The notes under the pieces: generated by a model
What the model was told of the DNA's origin: nothing
The model's database searches: none
Seen by the model: the letters and a program-made list of their open reading frames with translations, nothing else
Translations under genes and position numbers: made by a program
DNA from: Caprimulgus europaeus
Taxonomy: Eukaryota; Chordata; Aves; Caprimulgiformes; Caprimulgidae
Direction of reading: 5' to 3'
DNA: 64,000 nt
Assembly (NCBI GenBank): GCA_907165065.1
Contig: OU015541.1
Location: forward strand, 11,275,001-11,339,000
Shown here: piece by piece, positions 1 through 13,609 of the stretch
How the letters are laid out: the number at the start of each line of letters is the position of its first letter
Numbering within the stretch: the stretch's first letter is position 1

Positions 1-3000
1 TTTAATCTGCCCTGGTGTGCAGGGCAGGGTCATCAACAGCCGAGGCTGAGAGCATGTGCCCGTGGGGAGCTGCCAAGTCCTGCTCTGGTACTGGCTGTGA
101 CAGACACACAACACATGGAAAGAGGACTCAGGCTTGAGAGTGAAGCAGATTTTTCACAGAATTATCCTTTTTATTAGTCAGAGTGCTGTTCCTTGCCTAA
201 CAACTGTGTGGTTCTAGACACAAGAGGCATTCTTAACCTTAAATATGTGTTGTTTATGGCTGGAGAGCAGGAGGGGTTGGCCATGCTCTCTGTCCTCTTG
301 CTGCACTCATTGGAGGGTATGGGACAGGACTGATGCTCTTTCTACCCTTACACATGCAAACCTGGAGTTTTTCTGGGGTTGTAGAGGGTGGGATGAGAGG
401 AGAAGACTGAAGTCTCTGAGGCCAGATGTACCTGCTAGGAAAAGTGTTTCAGACTCAGGGAAAATGGGACAAGAAGAGGCAGAAAGGTGGATGTGGAGGT
501 TTCCCCACTGCTCACCCCACAGGAGGATGCAGGGGGAGCCCACAGGCACAGGCAGCTCTGCTGCAGGGCCAGCCTGCCACAGCCACCTTCTCCAGTCACC
601 CATGATGGGGACAGATGCTGGTTTACCCTGTGGGGGGGACACACCATGCACAGGGCTCACGGGTCCAGCCTGCTAACTAACCTCAGCCTGAACTCAAGCA
701 CATCCTCACTCAAGTTGGGAACAGTAAAGGCATTTTTTTTCCCCTCCCCAGATGCTGCTGCTAATTCGTTAGCCGTGTACAAGTGTTCAGTTTGCTGGGG
801 GAAGCCAATTTGTGCAGTTTTTAGCTCACTCGATGGTGAAGTCTGCCTTATCTCTTGTGGGAGTGACTTCATGGCTTACATGAAAAGACATAAATAATCT
901 GGTTTAAAAGCTGTTGGAAGAACAGTGGATTTATAGGTCTTATTGCCAGAAGGGGATTATAATGACTCTCTGGTCCAGCCTCTGGCCTACCATAAGCAAT
1001 TCCTGAATCAAAGCCCACATCTTGCAGTTGAGCTGGAGCATGGTTTATTTTATTTTTTTTAAACACATCCAATTTTGGCAACACTGCTTCATTCAATAAC
1101 AAAATATTTTTCTTACTGTCCTTAGTTGGCAGGAGTTAATTACTCCCTTTTCTGAGCTGTGAATGGTTTTGTGCTGTTCCACCTGACATCTCTACTTTTC
1201 TTTGTTAATTAGGTATTAATTGCAGGGGTTGCTGGGGATTTGTAGGTGAAAAGAGCAAGTACATATATTGTGCAAAGAGGCTGAATTAAGTGGAATTTGG
1301 TAACAACAGACCTTGCAACATTGCTTATATGTATTTTCTGTGTGATGTTATGAGCTGATGTTGAGTGAGCCACTGAGAGAGGTGAGGAAAAGTTTATTGA
1401 TTAGTTGAAAAAAGTTTGAAAAGTTTAGTTATTATTATTTGGTTATTGATCCTCTGAATGTTGCAGCTCAGATTGTGCACTGCTGGTTAATGAAATACAA
1501 TTAATGAACTACAATGAAATACAGTGTTAAGGAAAGGAGAGAGGCAGGGGGGTGTTTTGTGAAATATCAAAGATATCATAAAATCTAAAGGATAATTGTA
1601 GAAAATGGGTAAATGATGAAACAGCTCCTCATTTTGCTTGTTTAACTACAAAGCTAGGGAAAAGCATGTGAAAAAGGCCCTTGGAGAAGCTGGCATTAGT
1701 ATGGGCTGCTAAGAACTATAGGAGAGCTGAGATGGATAGTCAGAGATTTTATACTTTTTGAAATAAAATTTACAGAATAAAGTTATTTCTGAGGAAAAGA
1801 GAAAGAGAAGACAAAAACTCTGAGAGAAGAATACTGAGAAGGACAAGACACTTTTAGGGGTAGAAAGGATTCTTTTAAGGTGCTTTATCACAGACTTTTG
1901 TGAAATCAAAATAGTGATGTATAATTATTTCAATAATTCCTGATTGAAGAATATGTTAAAAATATAGAAAGAAAAAGTTACAGTTTGGGAAATGGATATG
2001 ACTGAGCTAATTGCTTGACCTACAAGCTACAGGGCAAAGGCTGTTACCTAGAAAATCCTTGGGGAAAATAGAAAAGTAAAAATATCCTCTTTCCAGCAGC
2101 AAACTTACCATGAGCCACAGGCTGTCAGCTGTGGCAGGAAGGGGCAGTATGGGGTACAGACCTTTGATCTGCCTTTCTCCTCAAGAGTTGGATTTGCCAG
2201 GACAATCTGCTGTGGCCATTTTGAGAAAGCCTAAAAATTCAATTTCCAGAATGATGAAGAGGGCAAAAGAATGTAGAAAATAAGGTGGGAAAGAGATTTT
2301 TGGTCGACAGCTGAACAATTTCTCATTTAATAGAGGATTTTATTGCCTCTGTGCTTTTGTTGTGCTGCCAATGAATCAAAAACCTTGTACAGATTTTTAG
2401 AATTATTTTAAGTCAGCTAAATAAATACATAACTACTATTCCTGATATGCCAGATCATGCAAATCCCTGAATATTTCTCCAGCAATCTTGGTGAACCACT
2501 TTTTTTCTCTACAAAACTCAGGCTCTTTCTACTGACCTCTCTTGCTAGCCCTACTCTGAATGTTCTCACTTGTGCCCTCATATCAGCCTCCTGCATCAGG
2601 ACAGTGTGCTTTACCTACCCTCAGCACCTGTATTTACCCCACTCTCCAAGGTTATCAGGGGAATACACAGGATCTGTGATCCGTACAAACATCACAAAGT
2701 CATCAGGACAAGCTAAAAAGATGGGTTATCTTTAAAAGGAGAAGGGTTCTGTAACTTGTACAGGAGCTGTGAATTTGCTCAGTATCCCAAAGCATAAAAT
2801 CTGGGCAACAGGCATGTGAGCCTGTGATGTGGAAAACAAAACCAGGGGTTGCAGATCTTCAGTTGTTCATGATCTTAAATTAATCCTATATAATAATTTT
2901 TGTGGTTCTTCCACAAAAGAGGCTGGGGAGAACACGGCAGTTCTGCTCATCAACAACAGCAGCAGAACCTCTGCACAAAGCAGTGGATCCATGTGCTTTG

Positions 3001-6000
3001 CTTAATGAGTTGCCTTCCCATCCTTCTCTCTGTCTTCATCTGCATCTTCAATGGAAGGTTTTACAGTCTTGGTGAGTTTGCTTGTCCTGCCCTCTCCCTC
3101 CACACACCCCACAGATACGTTTCTCTGATCATGTGCACGAAAAGACTTTCCAATGTCTGTGTGAGCAATGGCATGTCCCTTGGAATCTGTCAGTGGATCA
3201 GAGCAGTGACAGTTTGGGAAATGTAGATTTTTATTTTTTATTTTTTTATTAAAAAAAAACAACCCATGTTTATCCTTCTAGAGCAGTAAATTCAAATTGA
3301 TGGTGTTGCAATGTCAATAGTGAGTCTGGGAGACTCTGCTCCTTTGCATTATGTAACCACATGAGAGACAGCACCCGGGAGTGAGTTAACCATCATCTGA
3401 GGATGTGCAGAGTGCCCAGAGAGGTGTATTTGCCAAGGTGATGTTGGTGAGAGCTTCCAGAGGAGACTGGATCCCAGCAAGCAAGTATTCATAGGCCTAT
3501 TTTCAAAGTCCTTCACACTGCTGTGTTGCCAAGACATGGCACTGCCCAGTGGGTTTTCATTTGTGTCCTTGGCTTTCACAGAGAGTTAAATTATCTGTAG
3601 GTGACTGTTGTATCTTGGCTGGGAAGGGTGCTGAATTGGACTGTGATATTTCTCCTGGGTTAGATCCACAGATTATGATTATTATTTTCAGCAGCTTTAT
3701 TGCACTGGTGATAAACCACAGACAGCCTTCTTATAAACAACAAGAAACTTTGAACCTTTTAAGCAGTCACTGAACTGTGGAGAACTTGTAAAGCTGTATA
3801 AAACTCAGTGAGAAAGCAAAGTGCAAAGTACTGCCTGTCTTGCATTACTCAGAGCAATGTTCCTGGTTCACCAGCAATCAGTGCAGGGTGCTGGGTCGAT
3901 AGAGGCACCTTCTTCTTTGGTCATGGTGGGAATCTGTTCCTGTGAACCCCAGGAGAAGAGGTCTTCTGGGTCTTTGACAACAGTTTCCCTCTGATTGAGT
4001 GTGATAAAGCTTCACTTCTTGACTCACCTCTCCTTTACTCTCCTTTCCTCCAAGGCTAAGTTTTCCCCAGCATGATGTCCATCCATCCTTAGTCTTCTGG
4101 ACAGAGGTTTTGAGGTCTGTAAGAGCTCTGGAAACATTTACTCCTCTGTCTGTTCTTTCTTGTACTGATCCAGGTTACTCTTTTGGTGGGGATGGGATGA
4201 CAGGGCACCTCTCAAGAGGAAAGTGAAAAAGAAAGCTGTGATTAGATTTATAATGCTAGTAAGAAGGAAACACTTTCTCACTGCTCTCCCTTACTCTTCC
4301 TCCTCTCAAGATGTTTTTAAATATAGGAAAGATCTCAAACTGGCTTCAGGTCACCTTGATTTTGAACTATTCTGCAGCTCACAGCATCCAAGTATCATAT
4401 TCAACACCCAAAAAGGGAGAAGACACACCGAGGCCTCACATGATCACATTTTGTTTGTGTGACTTGGGTATCATCACACAAAGACCAGAGCTGTGAGACA
4501 GCTACTGAGTGTGCTGGGCTGTGGGCACAGGAATAGTGCAGGAGGCACTGCTCAAATGATCAAGGACAGTAGCACACGTGGTGGCTGTGTAGTGTCTGCC
4601 TGCTACAAACACCCCAGAGTTCATTCAGACTGACTCAGTGTCACAGTGGGCTGTAAACTGGAATGATAGTGACCAAAGGAACTTAGTGCAGAAGGTCTCA
4701 AATTCCTACAAGCATAAGCAAGGTTGTTTTCCCAAGGAAAAAAATTATAAAAAATAATTAAGGGACATTTAATAGAAAATGTAAATAATGTATTTATTCC
4801 AGAAGATGTTTTTCTCCGGAAAACAGAAAGAATATTTATCCCCACATCAACAAGAATGTTCTTGAGATGAGAAAGTGTTTTACTACTACCAAAAGCCAAA
4901 GAAAAGAAGACCTCCATGAACCAAAACTGTTTTTCCTACCTCTTTCCTCCAGCTCTATCCAAGTGCAGTAGGAAAGTAATTTGTTTTGGACTTGGGAGGT
5001 TTGCTTGAAAGCCAATGCACTCCCTTTTCTGCAGAGCTTAGTTACAAGTTTGCTTCTTAAAACCAGGCAAACTCAGTGCTTAGTCAATGCCTTGCTTGAA
5101 AAGACTAGTTTAAATTCCTGTGTGCATAGTGTTTTATGCTCAGGTATTGGTTTCAGGACATTTCTGTTTATGTTAGCAATGAATTGATTTTTTTTTATTA
5201 TGCTAGCACTTTAAGAGACCCAAAGCTCTCCCTTGCTGCCAAAACATGATGGTTACTAAATGATTCTAATATTCTCTCCTTTTATTGCCAGACATGCTTT
5301 TAGAATAAACTGGCTATGTGAAAAGTAATTCCTTTATGCTCTTACTCTACACTAGTGCTACAAGAAGTGGGAGGAGAAGGAGATGGTAAGGCTTTGGGAT
5401 CCCTAAAAAATAAAAATTGTTCTTTAACACAATCCTGTTCTGAGGGAAAGCTCTTCTGTCATAACCAAGTGTAGGCTCAGAGAGCAGCTAGATCCTTGCA
5501 GGGTCTGCATCCACTCATAGTACATTTACTGGGTATAACAAGGTTTCTTTTCCTGATTCTTGAAAAATACTCTCTATTGCAATCAAGTTGGTGGAGAAGC
5601 CCCTGCCAATAGTAGCAAGGAGCTTGTTCATCCAAGAGCCAAGTTTGATCTTTGAGTTGCATGGGAAGGGAGGACACACTCTTTGGCCTTGTCTTCAGGA
5701 CCCAGGGAGGGGATTCTTCTGACCAGATGTTGGTGGCACAGCTCTGTGTTGGACAGCCATAGGGTGAATTTACAATCAGTGAAGGTCTTGGCAGTACAGG
5801 CAGGGAAGCCTTCACTCAAAGTAATATTGTCCTAAAATAAATGCAAAAAAATACAGTGGCTAGGTGGTTTCAGGACACAGTTTATTTCATCCCACTGCGG
5901 GAGCAGGGAGTGGGTCAGGTATGTGTCTGCAATCTGGGCTTCTGGTCTGAATCTCACCGAGCAGGGATAACGATAGTCAGAGCTTGATCTTGGAAGAGCC

Positions 6001-6874
6001 TTGCTGCAGCAGTGAGCAGAGCTGGTAGGTGCAAGCATGTGTCTTCAGTAAGTTGGTTGCTGCTTCTCTCTTTCTCGTGTTCAAGCTTTTAATTATAAAC
6101 TGGACTTCTCTTTCAACAGTAAAAATGAAACCACCTGACTTGGGAAGTCATAGCGAGTCAGTCTCTTCAGAGATGGAGATTTTTATGCACACAAGTAAGC
6201 TCATAAAATTGTGTGTGTGTGTGAGATAGAGTAAAGCAATATCATTCTTGGGTTCTGGAGCTTGGTTTTGAGAAGACAGCAGGCCAGTATTTTGTTATAT
6301 CTAAATTCTTCTCACACAGATAATAGGGGGAAAAAAAAGTCAGAAGCAAAGATACAGTGTTCACAACTTGTATGCTTCTCCCATTGTGCATTCTTCTCCC
6401 ATCTTCACCAGAGGGCTTGAATTTTCTCAGCTCAGAGCCAGAGCAAGAAGTGCCAAGAAGAGTGAACAGGGCTGCAAGGTATATTCATAATTCCTGGGGC
6501 CAGATGCATTTCAGGGAGCAGGCCAAGAAAGTCTGGCCTGATTTAGGTGGTCAAGAGCGATGTGGTTTAGTTTTGCAAGGTAGCTGATGGGGAAGCATTT
6601 CCCAGCACCAGGTCATGCCAGCAACTGAGATGGAGGTGGGAGGGGGCAGGCTGACTGCAAGTCATTTTGTATCTGCATGAAAATGGAGTTCAAAACATTC
6701 CCTCTAGAGTGGTATCCAATACCAAAATTGGATTTGGGAACTCAGAGTACATGAATATTTGTGCTGTCAATAAGAGTTATCTGTATACAGAACCCTTTCC
6801 TTGTCTGCTTTCTCTACCATGCTTCCTTCTTAATTCATTTTCAGTCTTTAATGTACTGTTGTGTAGCATCCTCT
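1..6874. other. non-coding block, nothing recognised
   Basis: No gene, RNA gene or interspersed repeat is recognised here. Overlapping open frames of about 110-140 codons on both strands between 245 and 897 show no domain, signal peptide or codon pattern I know, and the two strands compete for the same bases, so I treat them as chance. The rest is AT-rich unique sequence with short homopolymer runs and a (TG)7 tract at 6211-6224. Confidence 0.6.
6211..6224. repeat. short (TG)n microsatellite
   Basis: Seven TG units in a row, directly visible. Too short to be more than a minor polymorphic tract. Confidence 0.9.
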
Positions 6875-7170
6875 CCCATTAGGCCCTGTAATGTGCTCCG
6901 ATTGCCTTCAGCTTGACTGCACTTAATAGCCAGCGTAAATAGAACTTAGTGTAGCATGCACTAACATCTCTATCCATTGTCCAGAGATTAAATACATGCC
7001 ACAAATGGTTTATGCATCATCAGCCTCGAGCCCTCGTTTCATAGCTCCCAACCAGAAGAGGATATTAAATTAATTTGCAGGTTGCTTTAGCAAAGCCTAA
7101 CAAAAAGAGAGGAAAAAAAAATCCTGAGGGTCATTATGCATATAATATCCATCAATCAAAAAAGAGGGGT
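6875..7170. promoter_or_regulatory. candidate conserved non-coding element
   Basis: A unique block without coding frame or repeat signature that differs from its flanks in keeping scattered CpGs (ctccgatt, cagcgtaa, cctcgag, cctcgttt) next to homeodomain-type cores (ATTAAATTAATTT near 7065-7077, cttaatag near 6922). This composition is typical of vertebrate developmental enhancers. That reading is inference; no alignment was available. It could equally be ordinary intergenic DNA. Confidence 0.4.
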
Positions 7171-9119
7171 GGAAAATGATAATAGTGGGTCATTATAAGA
7201 GGACAGGTGCACACATATTTAGCTCTATCTCTAGTTCAGGTCAAAGCTTAATGGTGTTAACTGGAGAGGAATGCAGGCTATGTGAACAGTGTGTATGTGT
7301 GAGGAAGAGGCAAAAGGGCAGCAGTGTGTCGGGACAGCACAGTCTCTTCCAAATCTTCATGCTTAACCCTTTACTCTGCCTAGGCGTGAGCTGTTGAGTA
7401 ACACTGAGCTTGTGAGAAAGGAAGAAAAAGAGCAAAGCAGAGACCTCCATATCTCCTCCTGCAGCAGCTCGTACCATTTAAAGCATTCAGGGAAACAGGC
7501 TTGGTCTAGGGCATGGTGTTCAGATTAGCAGCACTGGACATACTGGTTATCAAGGGCATGGGTTTTGTCCAGCAAAAGGACATGCAAACGGTCTTCGTTA
7601 ATAAGGAGAAAGGAGACCTGTGTCCAGTAGAGACACAGAGATGAACAATGATCTTCATGAGGACCAGGGCTGAGATAAGTGCAAAAGCAATGGCAAGGCC
7701 ACATCTCGCCTGCTGAAACAAGAACTGTGAGTAAAGCAGTGGGACATGTATCCAAAGTGAACAGAGGCTGGCTCGGTTGAGAGTGTAGGACTGCATCCTT
7801 GATTTATTTTTATGAAAGTACCATGTGAATGTGGACTGCATGATCAAACACACGTGTGCCATCCCTACTTGCCAGTCCATCCTTTTAGCTTGATGAGTGG
7901 GACTGAAAATGAGAAAGCTGCAGTCATACTTATGGGTTCCATACAACAACTGGGAAGACATTCTTCTGGGTAAAGCACCCAGCTAAAAATTAGACTGCCA
8001 TGTTTTGGTTTGTGGCTGAGGCATGAAATATCACCCAGGTGTGCAAATCATTTATCTTTGTTTCAGGTTTGATAGCAATCCACAGCAGTGAGGGAAAATA
8101 TCAGTGATTATCATGTTGTTTTAGATACCAGCATGAGATTTTGCAAGGTCTTGTGGGTGAATAATAAATCACTGCATCACTTCTAGAGTGATGTGGCTCA
8201 GTGCCATGTGCCCTTTCTTCCTGGGAAAGTGTGTTTCCAACTGCTGCATTCTGTCATCTTCATAAAGAAATGACCCAAAACCTTCCCTAAACCAACAGTT
8301 ACACACTGACCTTAATTCTTCTGGAGCTCACAACAAGTACCATCAATACACTGAGAGATTATGCACTGGGAGCTAGAATAATTAAGCAAGGAAATATCCT
8401 TTACCACAAGAGTTTAGGTGCCCAAGGACTGCTGTGATAGAAATCATGAGCATATAGTCTGTCAGCTGATATTTTAAAAGCTTTTACTCCATGCCAGTTT
8501 CTACAGGCTGTAGAAGGCAAAGCAAGAGTTTGGTCACATTGTCACTTAGCAAGGTTTCAGCAAAAGCCATGAGAAACAAATTAACTAGATGAGATATAAA
8601 TAAGGAGCTAATTTCAAGCTGTATCTAAGGGCAGAAGATTGGCTTCAGTACTTATTTGGGGGAAAAAAATCCAACCCTAAACCAAAAAAGCAGGATTCAT
8701 TTTGAGAAGAGGAACATCTTCTGAGAAGTGTCAGTTCTTGCTGGAATGACCAGCACTGACGTGGGGGTACCATTTCTCCAAAGCCTTGCTGAAGGGTGGT
8801 TGCCCCATGGTCTGGCCCAAAACTTGCTTTCAGATATGGTGGGCTTTATTTGCTCATACTCTCCTCCTTTTCCCATTTTTTTCCCTTCTTGCTAGTAAAT
8901 AGCAGAAGCTGCTTGTCTTGAGACTGGGTGGCTGGGGAAAGATACAGGTTTCATCGTGTCCTGCTACAGAGCAACTTCAGCCAGCTCCTGCTCTGATTTT
9001 AACTCCAAGCAGATGCTCAATCCACGTGTCCCTGCGGCTGCCATCGGGGAGCGAGGGCCAGTGAGGGGAGAGGGAGGGGAGAGGAAAGAGTCTGATGGGG
9101 CTGGGCTACATCGTGTGCT
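7171..9119. other. non-coding block with one chance open frame
   Basis: No repeat family recognised. The minus strand carries a 151-codon open frame at 7506-7961 with one hydrophobic stretch (core GLAIAFALISALVLMKIIV). It resembles no family I know, has no convincing start context, and a second overlapping frame is also open, so I treat it as random. The region 9000-9090 is a little GC-rich with an AG-rich run (gaggggagagggagggg). Confidence 0.55.
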
Positions 9120-9480
9120 CCAGAACAATAGATGATCACTCTTAATTATGGCAGCCTGAATGAGCATTACTCAGCCAGTCCCTTTCCTCACCATATCTGA
9201 TCAATACAGCCTTAATTGCTGAAGAAAGGGAGTATCGTACACAATCACAGCACAATGGTTTAATCACTTGGATGCTTAAAGTTAATTTCAGGCAGTTCAT
9301 TTTTCATTGAAGCTCTCACTCCACCAGAGATGGCTTGTCGGCTTACACACACAGGTGCACGTGTGCTCGCAGCTAAAGGTGGGTTATTAATAGCTTTTAG
9401 CAAGATTATTTGAGCTAATTGAAAATGTGGGAAATCTTATTATCAGCTATAAGCTTAGAAGGTCTTTTTAGGGGGGGATA
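9120..9480. promoter_or_regulatory. candidate enhancer-like conserved block
   Basis: Six TAAT/ATTA cores occur in 300 bp (cttaattatg at 9141, cttaattgct at 9211, taatc at 9261, ttaattt at 9282, ttattaatagc near 9384, gctaattg near 9414), with an E-box-bearing segment (caggtgcacgtgtg near 9352) and retained CpGs (atcgtac, gtcggc, ctcgcag). Clustered homeodomain and E-box sites without coding potential are characteristic of developmental enhancers. Site identity is by eye only. Confidence 0.42.
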
Positions 9481-12359
9481 AGTCAAAAGCATTTATGAGT
9501 CATTTGTTGAGGGAAGAAGTAGGAATATCTTCTCCTCTGGGTCATCTTCTTTACTGCCTTTGTGCTGACCTCTCCAGCTGCTCTGGGGACCTTTAGGGTT
9601 AGTGAGCAGGTGATGTGGCAGGATTGGAAACCTCATGAACAACCAGAGCAGAAATTCACCTGTCCTTTCAGTGGCACTGAATCCTCACCAGCCTTTGGCT
9701 CTTGAGTGAGTGTAGCCATCTTCCCCCTTGTTTTATAGTGCATCTGTCACAGTGAGGTTTGCCCTTTGCTCAGTGCCAATGTTGCATTAATGGGAACTCT
9801 GAGATTCTCATCGCTACCTGGGTTCTGAGCACTGGGAAAGATCTCACAGGATCCAGGACACCAAGGAATATCTGAGCTAAGGTGGTTGCTCACCTTGTAG
9901 GATATGACAGCATGGGAACAAATGCTATAGAAGTGAAAGGGCTGATGAAAGATGAACAGACTTTTTCAAAGCTGCGAGAAAGTGACCCATGGGCAACAAA
10001 AATATTCTATGAAGCATATCCCTGATGATGGGACAGGATGGGAAGCAAAATTGGTTGAAAATTTATCTCATGGCCATTTTAGTCACCTCTAACTTTGTTT
10101 TATATCAGACCATTGACCACTAGGACAAAGCTTGGAGGCAGACAGAAGTTTCTGCTGAATGTTAGATGATCAGATAAGGCTGAAGTTCACAGGGTATAGT
10201 GACATTTCTTTTCTCCCAGAAAATAATTTCCAGGATAAAAATGGTATCCTGTGTTTGTGTTATTCTTTTCTGGCTACTGCATATCTGAAATGCCATACTC
10301 AGTTGCTGCTCTCTCTACATCCTGGAGATCATTTTCCATGAAGAATAGCAGGCAATGTTAGAAATTTGATAAGAATGGCTTTCTCCTTTGATGAGTTCCT
10401 GCCCAAAATCTGAGGCAGAAGATGAGGAATTCAGCATGAGGATACGGACCAACAGAAAGGACCTGACGGAAGCAGAGTCACTCCCTTTGTTGCAATGCTT
10501 TAGGCTAACCATTATTCACAGCCCTCTCCTCATATTGCATCTTTCATGATTTGCTTAAGCGATTTTAAATTGCTTTTGTGATTTCATTTAGCAGAGACCA
10601 CAATAAAAGTGACCCTTGAGTCTATGAAACGAAACAGCCTGCACAAAGGGATTGAAGGCCTCAGCAGTGTGTGTGGGGTGACAGGTTCCTGTGCTGCACA
10701 CAGCATGTTTGCATGGGACAAAGGAAGGATAAAGGGCTCTCCATGAAATGGTGCAAACGAGGAACATTGCTACCGGTGGCTGCTCAGAACAGCCAGTGTA
10801 AAAGCCATGTTAGCCAAGTCTTTGCCTGTGCAAAAGAAGGGAAGATCTTTGCCAGACAGTCCATAGCATGCTCATAAATAACATTTTTTGTTAAAAATAA
10901 AGGTTTGTTTGGGGTTTTTTTTTGTTTGTTTGTTTGTTTTCCCAATGTGTTTCTTGGTGGGGGAGGCAGCAGGCAAAGTGCAGTGAAGTGCCAAGCGTGT
11001 TTACTGAAGGTTTTTCCAGCAAAACTCATAAGTGAAAGACTCATTTTAGCAAAATACTCCAAGCAGTGTGCTTATGATCAAGAGAAAAGCTGGATCTCAC
11101 TTTCCAGATGCTGTGCAAAGCATAGCTCTTGTACCACATCCTGCTCCAAGATGACTCTGAGAGGCAGAGTGTTGGGGGTCAGACAGGCAGTGATGTGATG
11201 ATTTCAAGTCAGAAGAACTCTTTGGGAATGAGAGGATGGGAAAGAGGTTGTATTGCTGCAATAAAACTTCCTCTTGGTCCCTGGCAAATTTTTTCAGGGA
11301 AAGACAGAAACAGCCTTTGGGGCTCATTTTCCAGTCTACGTCTTATTTGTATCCAGCACCCAGGTACTTGGAAGAGGGTTACAGCCCCTCTACCCTGACA
11401 CCCTACCTGTACCCCCCCAGGTAGCCTGCTATGGTGGTGACTCTTGAGAACACTGTGATTTTTTTGACTGCACAGAAATACAGCTGAGCCTCTCCAGAGC
11501 TGGGTAAGGCACAATTGGAACAAGCCACAGCAAGGTTACTGGATTTTTCTGCAGCTGCTTTGCTGGGCTGCTTCCAACTGTGCCAGAGAACAAATCAGCT
11601 CCTGGTAACTCTGTAATGGAGGGATCCCAAATCTGACCTCTGCCTTTCTTCCCAGAGGCTCCAAACCAGCCCCCAGGGACTGGCTTCTGCTATCTGAGAC
11701 AAAAAGTTAAGCAGAACTTACAGAGGAAATGATAAAAAAGGGACCTATTTTCATGCTATTTGGCTGCTCTTTACTGTTGATGACAAGTGGTCTGGTGATG
11801 TTAGACAGCTCCCAGGGGGATGAAGGCCAGGATTTGAAGCACTCTATCGGTGACACCTCATTTAAGGTATTACTCCCACTTCCCTCCACTTTGTGTGGAA
11901 AGCCCTGGGGAAGAGGCTGCCTGCAGTCCTCCCTGCTTGGCCCCCTGCAGAAAACACTATAGCTGGGGATAGGCAGGATAAATTTTATTCCAGCCATGTA
12001 GCACCTTTTGCCTGTGTTTTAGCAGGAGGCAGTGGCCGTGCTGTCACACTGCAGTCTGGCTTGTTTCTGCTCTGAGCTTTCCAGGGGGGTTTGGTGTAGC
12101 TGTACAAAAACAACAACCCCCTCCGCCTCTGTGTTCCCTAACATAAACCAGTAAAAAAATCCCAACAACCCCAGAACAAACTCTTACAGAGGAAGAAAGG
12201 AGAAGGCAATGGGAAGCTGAGGTATTGGGAGAAATCTGATTTTGAGATGTTTGTCGCTGTGGTGGCACAATTTCCTATGATGCAGCTGTGTAATGAGTTC
12301 ACATCTGTTAATGCCACATGTTGCTCTGCCTTGCACAGATGCAAAGTCTCAATTTTTCT
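9481..12359. other. non-coding block
   Basis: Mostly unremarkable unique sequence. It includes a (TTTG)n tract near 10914-10940 and a possible small conserved patch at 10530-10640 (catgatttgcttaagcgat and a following AT-rich run). Several open frames of 90-104 codons overlap on both strands between 10.9 and 12.0 kb. None has a recognisable domain and none is favoured over its opposite-strand rival. Confidence 0.5.
10914..10940. repeat. (TTTG)n simple repeat
   Basis: About five TTTG units preceded by a T-run, directly visible. Confidence 0.9.
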
Positions 12360-12490
12360 AATTAGCAACAACATGAAGTATATCTTAATTTTCTGTCCCC
12401 CTTCCCTCTAATAAACGCGATATTAACAAGGTTACGTGCCTGCTTTCACGGGGTTTAATTGAATGAGAAGCGAGATTGGGTTAGATCACA
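12360..12490. promoter_or_regulatory. candidate conserved non-coding element with retained CpGs
   Basis: An AT-rich block of about 130 bp that still carries five CpGs (aaacgcgat, gttacgtg, ttcacggg, agcgag), with tatcttaatt, tattaacaag and gtttaattgaat. CpG retention in AT-rich DNA outside a CpG island is uncommon in bird sequence and suggests constraint or lack of germline methylation. No coding frame. Regulatory role is inferred. Confidence 0.45.
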
Positions 12491-13144
12491 CCGTTCTTTT
12501 TGGGTGGGGCTTGCCCAGATGCAGAGATGCCAATCCATTACAATAAGCAGAAAGCACAGGACAGGAGATGGGGGCACACACCCTCTGCTTTGCAGCAGCC
12601 GTAGCAGTCGTAACCGCTGTGATCTGTGGACGTGATTCTTCCAGCCTCTCTGGACCAGGCTGGTGTATGTGTACGGTGCAGGTATATATTTTTTTACAGC
12701 TTATGTGTACAGGGAGGCCTGTAACGCCAGCTCTGACCAGAGATTCAGCTGTATTTCTGGTCTGAGAGGATGGAGGACAGAGCCCAAGTCTAAGCAGGAG
12801 CAAGAGATGCTAGAGACTACCAAAGCCAAGAAGAAAACCAACTGAATCTGGAGAGAACAAAAAGGGACAGCCCCATAACTCTTCATGCCATGTCATCCCA
12901 CTTTGAGACTTTGCAATTTTACCTACTTCTGGCTATAAAAATGCACTGTTTGGGCTACTGGGGAGCCTGTAAGCACAAGCTGGAGAGCTTTCCCCTGGGG
13001 TCCCCACTGTAATGATCCGAGGGGGACAAGGACTCCTGCAGGCGGAGGGCGGGAGGGTGCTCCCTGCCACAGGATCCAGCCCTCCCCAACCATCCTGCAT
13101 TCATATTCCACCTGACTCTGCTGGGAGAAATCCATGGGGACCCC

Positions 13145-13428
13145 AACAGCAATTACTTGTGTGATTTAATTGGCATTATCATTTTACTGGCTTGACAGAG
13201 ATAAATCGCCCTATTGGGTAAGGCTGCTACTGTGACAGCAAAAGCAGAAGGAAAGACTTTCTCCTTCTCTCTGAAATAGGAGATGACTACCAGTGTATCT
13301 TAATAATTAGTGCTGTTATAATTAATCGGACTATTTGAGAGCCAATCTAACAAACAAATGGAGGGCTTGATTGTTCAGTAATTGACAATTTGTTTCCAAT
13401 ATGGTATCACTTGTTTCTGCTTCTGCAG
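13145..13428. promoter_or_regulatory. candidate homeodomain-site-rich conserved block
   Basis: A dense run of homeodomain-like cores: gatttaattgg near 13164, ttaataattag near 13300, tataattaatcgg near 13317, agtaattgac near 13378. It also has cttgacag, a TGIF/MEIS-like core, near 13191 and CCAAT-like strings. No open frame of note on either strand. The block ends abruptly against an (AAAT)n tract. Reads as a developmental enhancer by composition; unproven without alignment. Confidence 0.45.
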
Positions 13429-13429
13429 G

Positions 13430-13454
13430 AAAAAATAAATAAATAAATAAAAAA
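13430..13454. repeat. (AAAT)n simple repeat
   Basis: About five AAAT units flanked by A-runs, directly visible. Confidence 0.9.
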
Positions 13455-13573
13455 TTTTGAGATTTCCAGAGGGTTGGACCTTGGCCACAGTGAGGACAAG
13501 TGACTGTGTGAGAGAGCAAGGAGGAAAGGAGCATTCCCAGACACAGAATGTCCCAGGGACCCATTTGTCTTGA

Positions 13574-13605
<32 letters not shown>

Positions 13606-13609
13606 ACAC
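13574..13609. repeat. (CA)n microsatellite
   Basis: About 17 CA units with one interruption (caaaca near 13597-13602). The minus-strand frames through it encode a spurious Val-Cys run. Confidence 0.97.

Noticed and set aside
7506-7961. 151-codon minus-strand frame with one hydrophobic segment
   Set aside because: No recognised family, competing frame open in the same DNA, and this length is expected by chance in 64 kb.
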